From: Candidatus Aminicenantes bacterium JdFR-78
GTDB lineage: Bacteria > Acidobacteriota > Aminicenantia > JdFR-78
Direction: 5' to 3'
Assembly (NCBI GenBank): GCA_002010665.1
Contig: MTON01000024.1
Coordinates: 5,726 to 60,679 of the forward strand
DNA: 54,954 nucleotides
Positions 16,953-24,518 of the stretch are shown here, in pieces. The notes under the pieces are model-generated. The model saw only the letters and a list, made by a program, of their open reading frames with translations. It did no database searches and had not been told where the DNA came from. Position 1 is the first letter of the stretch, and the number at the start of each line of letters is the position of its first letter. Position numbers and translations under genes: made by a program.

Positions 16953-18134
16953 ATGGATTTGAATAAAATTCAGGAAGTTCTGAGAGAAAAAGGAATTGAT
17001 GGATGGTTATTCTATGATTTTCACAATCGGGATTTATTAGCATATCGAATTCTTGGACTCGGAGATCCAGGTTTTACTTCAAGAAGGTGGTTTTATTTTA
17101 TCCCTTCTGAAGGTGAACCTGTTAAATTGGTGCACCCTGTTGAAGAGACAAAATTAGATTCTCTCCCTGGAATTAAAAGGGTTTATCTTGCATGGAAGGA
17201 ATTACACTCTACTTTAAAGGAGATTTTGGGAAGTCCGAAAAAAATTGCAATGCAATACTCTCCTATGCAAAATATTCCTTATATTTCAATAGTGGATGGA
17301 GGACTCATTGAGTTAATCAAAAGTTTTGGACATGAAATTGTAAGTTCTGCTGACCTTGTTCAGATTTTTGAGGCAGTTATAGATGAGGAAGGCTATAAAC
17401 TCCATCTTGAAGCAGCTAAACATCTTGATGAAATAAAAAATTTAGCTTTTGGTAAAATAAAAGAAGCTATAAAGGAAAATAAAAAATTAAGTGAATACGA
17501 GCTTCAACAATTTATTGCTCGTCAATTTGAGGAGAGAGGTCTCACTTGTGATAATAACTATCCAATTGTCGGGATTAATGAGCATCCTGCTGACCCTCAC
17601 TTTGAACCCACTCCTGAGAATTCTTATTATTTTGAAAAAGGCAATACTTTTCTTATTGATTTATGGGCGAGAAAAAATGTTCCAGAAGGAATTTATGCTG
17701 ATATAACCTGGTGTGGTTATATCGGGGATAAACCTCCGGAAAAATATTTCGAGATATTTAATGTGGTTAAAGAGGCTAGAATTACAGCAGTTAATTTCAT
17801 TAAAGAAAAGTTTTCCAGAGGAGAAACTTGTTATGGATGGGAGGTTGATGAGGCATGCAGAAATGTTGTGAAAAAAGCAGGATACGGGAATTACTTTGTC
17901 CATAGGACAGGTCATTCGATTGGGCATGAAGTCCACGGTAACGGAGTTAATATAGATAATTTAGAAACAAAAGATGAACGTGAGCTTATACCAGGAGTTT
18001 GTTTTTCTATTGAACCTGGGATTTATTTTAAGGGAGAAATGGCTGTTCGCTCAGAAATAAATGTATTTATAACACACGATGGAAAAGTCGAGGTAACAAC
18101 TGAAGAACAGATGGAGCTTATTTTAATAAAATAA
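16953..18134 (+). CDS. M24-family metallopeptidase (Xaa-Pro aminopeptidase/dipeptidase type)
   Basis: Pita-bread-fold peptidase that removes an N-terminal residue from, or splits, proline-containing peptides. An N-terminal creatinase-like domain covers about 1-150. The catalytic domain carries the five metal ligands: Asp236 in LIDLWARK, Asp250 in IYADITW, the His in RTGHSIG, Glu in FSIEPGIY and Glu in VRSEINV. The extra HEVHGNGVN segment is as in creatinase-type M24 proteins. No signal peptide is present, so it is cytoplasmic. The symporter gene starts 10 bases downstream, suggesting that peptide cleavage and solute uptake belong together. Exact substrate preference is not readable. Confidence 0.9.
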   Translation: MDLNKIQEVLREKGIDGWLFYDFHNRDLLAYRILGLGDPGFTSRRWFYFIPSEGEPVKLVHPVEETKLDSLPGIKRVYLAWKELHSTLKEILGSPKKIAMQYSPMQNIPYISIVDGGLIELIKSFGHEIVSSADLVQIFEAVIDEEGYKLHLEAAKHLDEIKNLAFGKIKEAIKENKKLSEYELQQFIARQFEERGLTCDNNYPIVGINEHPADPHFEPTPENSYYFEKGNTFLIDLWARKNVPEGIYADITWCGYIGDKPPEKYFEIFNVVKEARITAVNFIKEKFSRGETCYGWEVDEACRNVVKKAGYGNYFVHRTGHSIGHEVHGNGVNIDNLETKDERELIPGVCFSIEPGIYFKGEMAVRSEINVFITHDGKVEVTTEEQMELILIK

Positions 18135-18144
18135 AAATTCAAAT

Positions 18145-19572
18145 ATGATTTATCTAGCAACCATAATTCTTTATCTTTTAACTCTATTTTTATTTGGTAT
18201 TAGACTTTCTGTAAAAGCAAAAACTCAGGAAGACTTTATGGTTGCGGGAAGAAAACTTACTGCACCCATTTTAGTGGGAACACTTTTAGCTACATGGATC
18301 GGGTCTGGTGATATATTCAGTGTGTCTGATTTAAGTTACAATCATGGCTATTCATCATTAATAGGGAGTGCGGGAGGATGGCTGGGTATTGTTATAGTTT
18401 ATTTCATTGCAGGAAGAGTTCGGACATTTGGTCAGTTCACTGTTCCTGATATACTGGAGGTAAGATATAATAAATGGGCGAGAATTCTTGCTACTATAAC
18501 AACAGTAATTGCATATGTAACTATTGTTAGTTATCAATTCAGGGGAGGAGGATGGGTTCTCAATATAATTACAGAAGGAAAAATACCGGTTAAAACAGCA
18601 ATGATTATAGTTGCGGTTTTCGTAATAGCCTATACACTTTTTGCTGGAATGCTTTCGGTTGCCTATCTGGATATTATAAATGGTATAATTATGATTACAG
18701 GTGTATTTTTAGCACTTCCTTTTCTTATTCATCATGTTGGAGGAATGGATTATATAATTGCAAATGTTACACCCCGTAGACATCCAATTCTTGGTAACAT
18801 GACTTTAATTCAGGCAATGGGATATTTTGTTCCGACTCTTCTCCTTGCTCTTGGCAATGCTAACATGTATCAGAGATTTTTTTCTGCAAAAGATGAAAAG
18901 GAAGCTAAAAAATCAGTAATTGGATGGGTATTAGGTGTAATTTTACTCGGTGTAACGCTTCAAAGTTTAGCAGTTGTTGGTAGTAGTTATTTCAAAGGTT
19001 TAAGCGCAACAGAGGCAGGAAAAATCATTTTACTGGTTGCATATAAAGGGGTGCCAGTTGTTGTGGGGTGTTTGTTAATGGCTGCCATAATCGCAATTAT
19101 TATTTCTACAGCAAATAGTTTTCTCCTTGTTCCGGCAACCAATGTAATGCGGGATATTTATCAGAGATTTATTAATCCTGCTCTTCCTGATAAGAAAATA
19201 GTTTTATATTCCAGAATTGCAGTAATTATTCTTGGCATTATTTCCTATTCGCTAATTTCCTTCTTCCCGAGAATCTTGGATGCTGCTTATGCAGCTTACA
19301 CAGTATATGGAGCAGGCATTACACCAGCACTGATTGCTGTTTTTTTCTGGAAACGGGCTACACCTCTGGGAGGTGCTCTTTCCATTTTTGCTGGCATGAC
19401 AGTAACAGTAATGTGGGAAATTATGAATAAAATTCAAGGTCATCTCCCCCTTGGAGTTCCTGCTGTCTATCCTGCTCTCTTGTGTTCAATTTTTACTCTC
19501 ATAATTGTAAGTTTATTAACATCTCCACCTTCTGAAGAAAAATTAAGCAAATTTTTTGTAAAAAATGAGTAA
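18145..19572 (+). CDS. Sodium:solute symporter, SSS family
   Basis: Inner-membrane secondary transporter predicted to use the sodium gradient. About 13 hydrophobic helices run through the 475 residues, starting with [19 protein letters not shown]; the conserved first loop [14 protein letters not shown] and helix 1-2 region [20 protein letters not shown] are typical of this fold (PutP/PanF/SGLT relatives). The GIGxSxG-like pattern and [18 protein letters not shown] near 315 are family landmarks. Substrate could be proline, pantothenate, a sugar or an organic acid; linkage to an M24 peptidase makes proline or a related amino acid attractive (inference). The ATG has no clear Shine-Dalgarno. The rlpA-like gene overlaps its end by eight bases. 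Confidence 0.92.
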   Translation: MIYLATIILYLLTLFLFGIRLSVKAKTQEDFMVAGRKLTAPILVGTLLATWIGSGDIFSVSDLSYNHGYSSLIGSAGGWLGIVIVYFIAGRVRTFGQFTVPDILEVRYNKWARILATITTVIAYVTIVSYQFRGGGWVLNIITEGKIPVKTAMIIVAVFVIAYTLFAGMLSVAYLDIINGIIMITGVFLALPFLIHHVGGMDYIIANVTPRRHPILGNMTLIQAMGYFVPTLLLALGNANMYQRFFSAKDEKEAKKSVIGWVLGVILLGVTLQSLAVVGSSYFKGLSATEAGKIILLVAYKGVPVVVGCLLMAAIIAIIISTANSFLLVPATNVMRDIYQRFINPALPDKKIVLYSRIAVIILGIISYSLISFFPRILDAAYAAYTVYGAGITPALIAVFFWKRATPLGGALSIFAGMTVTVMWEIMNKIQGHLPLGVPAVYPALLCSIFTLIIVSLLTSPPSEEKLSKFFVKNE

Positions 19573-20209
19573 AACTCGGTTAATCTTTCTTCTATATTTG
19601 ATTTTTCTTATATCCTTTTGCGCGCAAAAAGTATATTTCCCACCCGAAAGGGTTCAAATAGGCCTGGCTTCTTGGTATGGCCCAGGCTTTCATGGGAAGA
19701 AAACTGCAAGTGGTGAGATATTTAACATGTACGAACTTACAGCTGCACATCGAACCTTTCCAATTGGAAGTTATGTAATGGTAACGAATTTAGAAAATGG
19801 TAAATCCGTTCTCGTAAGAATTAATGATAGGGGACCTTTTATTAAAGGAAGAATTATTGACCTTTCATATGCTGCTGCAAAATTGATAGATTTAATTGGT
19901 CCAGGAGTTGTTCCTGTAAGAGTTGAGCTTCTTTCCTATAATAGAGTTCCAGATAAGAGAGAAGTAGATATAACTAGAGGTCAAGTAATTGCAATTCAGA
20001 TTGGCGCTTTTATTAAAAAAGAAAACGCTATAAATTTAAAAAGAGTTCTTTCTCATAAATATAAAGGAGTGTATATAGAAACATTTAAAACACGCACAAC
20101 AAAATATTATCGTGTGAGAATTAAAGTTCAAAACAAGAAACAAGCTTTTGAACTTGCTGAGAAACTGATTAGGGATGGTTATTCTGTTTATTTAGTTAAA
20201 AATGACTGA
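19565..20209 (+). CDS. rlpA: RlpA-like septal/rare lipoprotein with SPOR domain
   Basis: Envelope protein that binds, and in some species cleaves, denuded peptidoglycan at division sites. A signal sequence ([14 protein letters not shown]) precedes Cys19 in ISFCAQK, a possible but non-canonical lipobox. The double-psi beta-barrel covers about 30-125, with [28 protein letters not shown] and [16 protein letters not shown]; the Glu, His and Asp of these three motifs correspond to the catalytic residues described for Pseudomonas RlpA. A SPOR domain ([12 protein letters not shown] to the end) occupies about 140-214. It overlaps the symporter gene by eight bases, an odd functional pairing, so the coupling may only be positional. 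Confidence 0.9.
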   Translation: MSKTRLIFLLYLIFLISFCAQKVYFPPERVQIGLASWYGPGFHGKKTASGEIFNMYELTAAHRTFPIGSYVMVTNLENGKSVLVRINDRGPFIKGRIIDLSYAAAKLIDLIGPGVVPVRVELLSYNRVPDKREVDITRGQVIAIQIGAFIKKENAINLKRVLSHKYKGVYIETFKTRTTKYYRVRIKVQNKKQAFELAEKLIRDGYSVYLVKND

Positions 20210-20377
20210 AAAAATTAGATTCCAAATATTAAAGATTGAGAGAGAATTAAGAAAACTTGTGCCTCTGTGTCTTAATGCACAATAATGAAACTTAGAATTT
20301 GGTTTTTTAAAATTTTAATTTTTTGTTTTTTGTATTCTCTAAACTTTATAATATTTTGTGACTTAATGGAGTCAAAA

Positions 20378-21427
20378 ATGAAAACAGGAATTGTTAAGAG
20401 TAATGAATATTTCAAACATCAAATGGGTGCTTTCCACCCTGAAAGTCCAAATCGTTTAAAAGTTATTTATGATATGATTGAACGAGATTTCTCAATGAGT
20501 GCTGAAAGTTCTCCTTTTGTTTTTATTTCCCCAAGAAAAGCAACACAAGAAGAATTGATGCTTATTCATACTCCTTCATATATTAAAATTATTGAGCAAA
20601 CTAAAGATAAAGGAAGAGTAATCTTGGATCCGGATACTTCTACAAACGCTGAGACTTATGATGTTGCCTGTCTTGCAGTAGGTGGAGTTTTAGAGGCAAT
20701 TGATAAAATAATGAAAGGCGAAGTGAGAAACGCATTTGCCTTAATAAGACCACCAGGACATCATGCGGAAAGAAATAGGGCTATGGGGTTTTGCTTTTTT
20801 AATAATGTAGCAATAGGAGCTGAGTATTTAATACGAAAATATAAATTAAAAAGAGTGCTTATTGTAGACTGGGATTTACATCATGGGAACGGAACTCAGA
20901 ATGCTTTCTATTCTCGCTCTGATGTCCTTTATTTTTCTACTCATCAATTTCCATATTATCCAGGCACAGGCAGGGGAGATGAAGTGGGAACAGGAGGTGG
21001 AGAGGGATATACTGTTAATATTCCTCTTTCTTCGGGAAAGGATGACAAGGATTTTCTTTATATTTTTCAAAATATTTTGAGTCCTATTGCAGAGCAGTTT
21101 AAACCTGAGTTTATAATTGTTTCTTGTGGATTTGATATTTGTGCCGGAGATCCTCTTGGGGGGATGAAAGTTACATCCGAAGGTTTTGGAGCCCTTGCAC
21201 TTGAATTGAAGAAAATTGCTGAGAAATTTTGCCAGGGAAGATTACTTCTAGTTCTAGAAGGTGGATATTCGCTTGATTGTTTAAGAAAGGGAGTAAAAGA
21301 AATTCTAAAAGTACTTTCCGGACAAGTAAAGTCATATGAAATTAAAGGTGAAATTTCATCAGATCTTTTGAAAGAGCTCGAACCTAAAATTAGAATTCAT
21401 AGAAAATATTGGAAACTTAATAATTAA
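20378..21427 (+). CDS. Histone deacetylase-family zinc hydrolase
   Basis: Member of the arginase/deacetylase fold that hydrolyses acetyl-lysine, acetylpolyamine or related amides. The family opening MKTGIVKSNEYFKHQMGAFHPE begins at the ATG at 20378, which has GGAG seven bases upstream, so I chose it. An upstream ATG at 20285 in the same frame would add 31 residues with a hydrophobic stretch and has no Shine-Dalgarno. Catalytic His-His is in RPPGHHAERN, zinc ligands are the Asp and His of VDWDLHHGNGT and the Asp of GDPLGGM, and the transition-state Tyr is in LEGGYSLD. Class II-like bacterial members (HDAH/ApaH type) look like this. It follows rlpA and precedes a divergent-function TetR operon with its own promoter. 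Confidence 0.9.
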   Translation: MKTGIVKSNEYFKHQMGAFHPESPNRLKVIYDMIERDFSMSAESSPFVFISPRKATQEELMLIHTPSYIKIIEQTKDKGRVILDPDTSTNAETYDVACLAVGGVLEAIDKIMKGEVRNAFALIRPPGHHAERNRAMGFCFFNNVAIGAEYLIRKYKLKRVLIVDWDLHHGNGTQNAFYSRSDVLYFSTHQFPYYPGTGRGDEVGTGGGEGYTVNIPLSSGKDDKDFLYIFQNILSPIAEQFKPEFIIVSCGFDICAGDPLGGMKVTSEGFGALALELKKIAEKFCQGRLLLVLEGGYSLDCLRKGVKEILKVLSGQVKSYEIKGEISSDLLKELEPKIRIHRKYWKLNN

Positions 21428-21442
21428 TAACACGACAAATTA

Positions 21443-21471
21443 TTGACAAAATTTATTTTTAATAATATACT
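21443..21471 (+). promoter_or_regulatory. sigma70-like promoter of the TetR operon
   Basis: TTGACA (21443-21448), 17 bases, TATACT (21466-21471): one of the best promoters in the window. The predicted start is near 21478, giving a leader of about 33 bases without an obvious Shine-Dalgarno. Confidence 0.62.
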
Positions 21472-21494
21472 AATTTCGAACAAAAAACTAATTT
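21469..21494 (+). repeat. Direct repeat overlapping the TetR-operon promoter (possible operator)
   Basis: ACTAATTT occurs at 21469-21476, overlapping the -10, and again at 21487-21494, start to start 18 bases. A small palindrome TTCGAA lies between the two copies. The position, overlapping the -10 and start point, fits repression by the TetR protein encoded immediately downstream, although TetR sites are more often inverted repeats. Confidence 0.35.
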
Positions 21495-21510
21495 GGTCTA
21501 AGATTTTAAA

Positions 21511-22098
21511 ATGAAGGAGAAAAAGAAATCTTTAATATTAAAAGTAGCACAAGAGTTATTTGCCAAATTTGGCTTTTTCAAAACAACTGTTGATGAAATT
21601 GCTAAAGCAGCCAGAATGGGAAAAGCTAGCCTTTATCACTATTTTAAAGGAAAAGAGGAAATATATAAAGAAGTAATAGAAAAAGAAAGTCAGATTTTAC
21701 ATGAAAAGATTCAGGAGGCAATTTCAAGAGAGGATAATCCATATAAAAAGTTAAAAGCTTTTGTTCTCACGCGAATGAAATATTTAAATGAGTTATCTAA
21801 TATTTACAATGCTTTAAAAAATGATTTATTAAGACACTATCATTTTATAGAAAAGATCAGAGAAAAAGATTTTCATAGAGAAATCGAAACTGTTAAAAGC
21901 ATTTTGAGAGAAGGGATTCAAAAAAATATTTTTGCAATAAAAGATATAGAATTAACCTCTTTTGCTATTATTTCTGCATTTAAAGGATTAGAATATCCAT
22001 GGACAATTAAAGTTCCATCTTCTGATATTGAGAAAAATATAGATAAGCTATTAGAAATTTTATTTCATGGACTCCTAAAAAATAGAACAAAAAACTAA
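21511..22098 (+). CDS. TetR/AcrR-family transcriptional regulator
   Basis: One-component regulator, 195 residues. The N-terminal helix-turn-helix is clear: ILKVAQELFAKFGFFKTTVD, then EIAKAARMGKASLYHYFKGK at about 30-50. The C-terminal ligand-binding half (from about 60) is all-helical and belongs to no group I recognise by sequence; many members that sit next to lipid enzymes sense acyl-CoA or fatty acids. It is the first gene of an operon with a patatin-like lipase (16 bases downstream) and a radical SAM enzyme, and it probably regulates its own promoter, where a direct repeat overlaps the -10. Confidence 0.93.
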   Translation: MKEKKKSLILKVAQELFAKFGFFKTTVDEIAKAARMGKASLYHYFKGKEEIYKEVIEKESQILHEKIQEAISREDNPYKKLKAFVLTRMKYLNELSNIYNALKNDLLRHYHFIEKIREKDFHREIETVKSILREGIQKNIFAIKDIELTSFAIISAFKGLEYPWTIKVPSSDIEKNIDKLLEILFHGLLKNRTKN

Positions 22099-22114
22099 AT
22101 TTTTAAAAATTCAA

Positions 22115-22951
22115 ATGAAAAATTTAAAAATTGGATTGGCTCTTGGGGGTGGAGCTGCACGAGGTTTAGCTCATATCGGTGTATTAAAAGTTCTTGAAAA
22201 ATATAAAATCCCCATTCACATAATTGCTGGAACGAGTATGGGTGCTTTTATAGGAGGAGCATATGCAGGAGGAATGGAAGCATCTCGGATGGAAGAAATT
22301 GCAATTAATACAAACAAAAAGCTTCTTGCAAGAATGTTCTCATTAGCAGTTTCTTTTTCAGGATTAATTGATGGGAAGAAAATAGAGGAATTTTTGAAAG
22401 TAGTTCTTGAAGAAAAAAATATTGAAGAATTAGATAAAAGATTTGCATGTGTTGCTACTGATATTTTAACCGGAGAGGAAGTAATAATTGATAAAGGTCC
22501 ATTAGTTGAAGCTATTATGGCAAGTATATCTATACCAGCTATTTTTACTCCTGTTTATTATAGAAATAGATTTTTAGTGGATGGTGGTATAGTTAATCCA
22601 GTGCCAGTTAATGTAGCAAAGAAAATGGGAGCAGATATAATAATTGCTGTAAATGTAATTCCCCCTTTTCCTTCTGAAATTAAAAAAGAAAAAGAAGAGA
22701 ACAATAAGGAAGAAAATAAAAAATCTCCCCCAAACATTATTTCAATTCTTTTAAACACAATAAATATTTTTGAAGAGGAGATTATTAAACTCAGATTAGA
22801 GAAAGATAAACCGAATTTTCTTATTGAACCTGATATATCAAATATTAAACCCAGAGAATTTTATAAAGCAAAAGAAGCTATTGAAGCAGGAGAGAAAGCA
22901 ACTGAAAGGATTATAGCAGATATATGGGAAATTATAGAAAGGAGGGGTTGA
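22115..22951 (+). CDS. Patatin-like phospholipase (RssA/YchK-like)
   Basis: Predicted serine acyl hydrolase acting on membrane lipids or acyl esters. The oxyanion motif GGGAARG lies at residues 11-17, the nucleophile Ser41 in GTSMG, and Asp156 in VDGGIVNPVPV completes the Ser-Asp dyad. A lysine/glutamate-rich insert (KKEKEENNKEENKK) at about 190-205 forms a hydrophilic loop. No signal peptide is seen, so it acts from the cytoplasmic side. The start lacks a Shine-Dalgarno and follows the TetR stop by 16 bases; only one base separates its stop from the radical SAM start, so the two enzymes are surely made together. Confidence 0.92.
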   Translation: MKNLKIGLALGGGAARGLAHIGVLKVLEKYKIPIHIIAGTSMGAFIGGAYAGGMEASRMEEIAINTNKKLLARMFSLAVSFSGLIDGKKIEEFLKVVLEEKNIEELDKRFACVATDILTGEEVIIDKGPLVEAIMASISIPAIFTPVYYRNRFLVDGGIVNPVPVNVAKKMGADIIIAVNVIPPFPSEIKKEKEENNKEENKKSPPNIISILLNTINIFEEEIIKLRLEKDKPNFLIEPDISNIKPREFYKAKEAIEAGEKATERIIADIWEIIERRG

Positions 22952-22952
22952 A

Positions 22953-24500
22953 ATGAGCTTGAAGAAATTAATGTTACAGAGTCCTTTTAAAAAGATAATT
23001 CTTTTAGCTTTTATTAATAGATATTCTAGGAAATTATTATTTAAAATTATAGAAAATAGTTTTTATAAAACTCTTTTATTAAAAGACATAATTTATTTCC
23101 CAAGAAAATTACAGGAAGATAAATTTTATATGTTGAAAAGTATAATTAATGCATTAGACAGAGGTATAAAAGAAGGACTCATTTCTAAGAAAATCATTTC
23201 TCAATTTCTTAATTCATTTGGTAATATTTATTTTAAAGAAAAAAATAAATTAAAAAATTTTGAGAGTGAATATGGTTTTAAACCTCCAGCCTTTGTGACA
23301 ATTAGTCCTACCAAATTCTGTAATCTTAATTGCACAGGTTGTTACGCAAATAGTTTTAAAAAAGCAAAAGAAAAATTAGGCTACAAGATTGTGAGTAGGA
23401 TTATTAGGGAACAAAAAGAACTATGGGGATCTCATTTTACAGTTATTTCAGGAGGTGAACCTTTAGCATACAAAAGTAATGGAAAGACTATTTTTGATTT
23501 AGCAGAAGAACATAATGATACATTCTTTTTAATGTATACCAATGGGACCCTTATAAATGAGCAAGTAGCTGAAAAATTTGCAGAATTAGGGAATATTACA
23601 CCAGCTATTTCAGTGGAAGGATTTGAAAAAGAAACAGACGAAAGGCGTGGAAAAGGCGTATTTAAAAAAATATTAAAAGCCTTTGAAAATTTAAGAAAAC
23701 ATGGTGTTCCATTTGGAATTTCTATTACAGCAACAAGATTTAATGCAGATCTTATTTTGAGTGAAGAATTTGTTGACTTTTATTTTTATGAGCAAGGTGC
23801 TCTCTATGGATGGATTTTTCAATATATGCCAATAGGAAGGAGTTATAATTTAGATCTGATGGTCACCCCTCAACAGCGCCTTCAGATGTATTTTAAAACA
23901 TGGGAATACATAAAGGGGAAAGGATTATTTTTAGCTGATTTCTGGAATTGTGGAGCGGTGAGTACAGGATGCATTTCTGCTGGAAGAGAAGGGGGATACT
24001 TATATATAGACTGGAATGGCAATGTAATGCCGTGCGTTTTCAATCCATATACAGCTGATAATATAATTGAAGTATATAAAAAAGGAGGGAATTTAAATAC
24101 AATTCTCTTTTCTTCCTTTTTTAAAGGTATTAGAGAATGGCAAAAGGAATATGTTTTGGAAAAATCTCCTTCTGAAATGGGAAATATTATAATACCGTGT
24201 GCTATTCGAGATCATTATGAGATAATGTATGAGCTAATTAGAAAGACTGGCGCTAAGCCTGCGAATAAAGACGCAGAACAAGCTTTGCAAGATCCTGAAT
24301 ATTATAAAAGATTAATGAACTACGGAGAGGAATTAAGAAAGATTACAGATGAAATTTGGGAAAAAGAATATTTGGAGCCTGAGAGACTAAGATTAGAATT
24401 TGAAAAAAATATTCATTCTTATAAAAATAATTTTATTTTTGAACCGATCAATTTATTTAAGAGATTGAGCGAAAGCCTAAAATTTAAAATTTTTCATTAA
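22953..24500 (+). CDS. Radical SAM enzyme with SPASM/twitch-like C-terminal domain, function unknown
   Basis: The radical SAM cluster motif CNLNCTGC uses Cys123, Cys127 and Cys130; VISGGEPL is the SAM-binding GGE motif and TNGTLI follows. After the barrel, FWNCGAVSTGCISAGREGG and DWNGNVMPCVFNPY look like a SPASM/twitch auxiliary iron-sulfur site, with a further Cys in IIPCAIRDH. The first 110 residues are basic, hydrophobic and helical, possibly membrane-associated. SPASM enzymes often modify peptides, but partnership with a patatin lipase and TetR regulator suggests a lipid or membrane-associated substrate (inference). It lacks the rubredoxin-like amino end of tetraether synthase and does not look like HpnH. 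The Shine-Dalgarno GGAGGGG lies within the patatin stop region. Confidence 0.85.
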   Translation: MSLKKLMLQSPFKKIILLAFINRYSRKLLFKIIENSFYKTLLLKDIIYFPRKLQEDKFYMLKSIINALDRGIKEGLISKKIISQFLNSFGNIYFKEKNKLKNFESEYGFKPPAFVTISPTKFCNLNCTGCYANSFKKAKEKLGYKIVSRIIREQKELWGSHFTVISGGEPLAYKSNGKTIFDLAEEHNDTFFLMYTNGTLINEQVAEKFAELGNITPAISVEGFEKETDERRGKGVFKKILKAFENLRKHGVPFGISITATRFNADLILSEEFVDFYFYEQGALYGWIFQYMPIGRSYNLDLMVTPQQRLQMYFKTWEYIKGKGLFLADFWNCGAVSTGCISAGREGGYLYIDWNGNVMPCVFNPYTADNIIEVYKKGGNLNTILFSSFFKGIREWQKEYVLEKSPSEMGNIIIPCAIRDHYEIMYELIRKTGAKPANKDAEQALQDPEYYKRLMNYGEELRKITDEIWEKEYLEPERLRLEFEKNIHSYKNNFIFEPINLFKRLSESLKFKIFH

Positions 24501-24518
24501 TTCATATTGGAGGTTAAT

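Noticed and set aside
20257..20282. Inverted repeat TTGTGC...GCACAA after rlpA, as a terminator
   Set aside because: Stem of only six pairs, loop of 14 bases and no T run follows.
22953..24500. Radical SAM enzyme considered as a tetraether/membrane-spanning lipid synthase or HpnH
   Set aside because: No rubredoxin-like cysteine pair at the N-terminus and no HpnH-like opening were seen; the C-terminal cysteine layout is SPASM/twitch-like. Kept as unknown.
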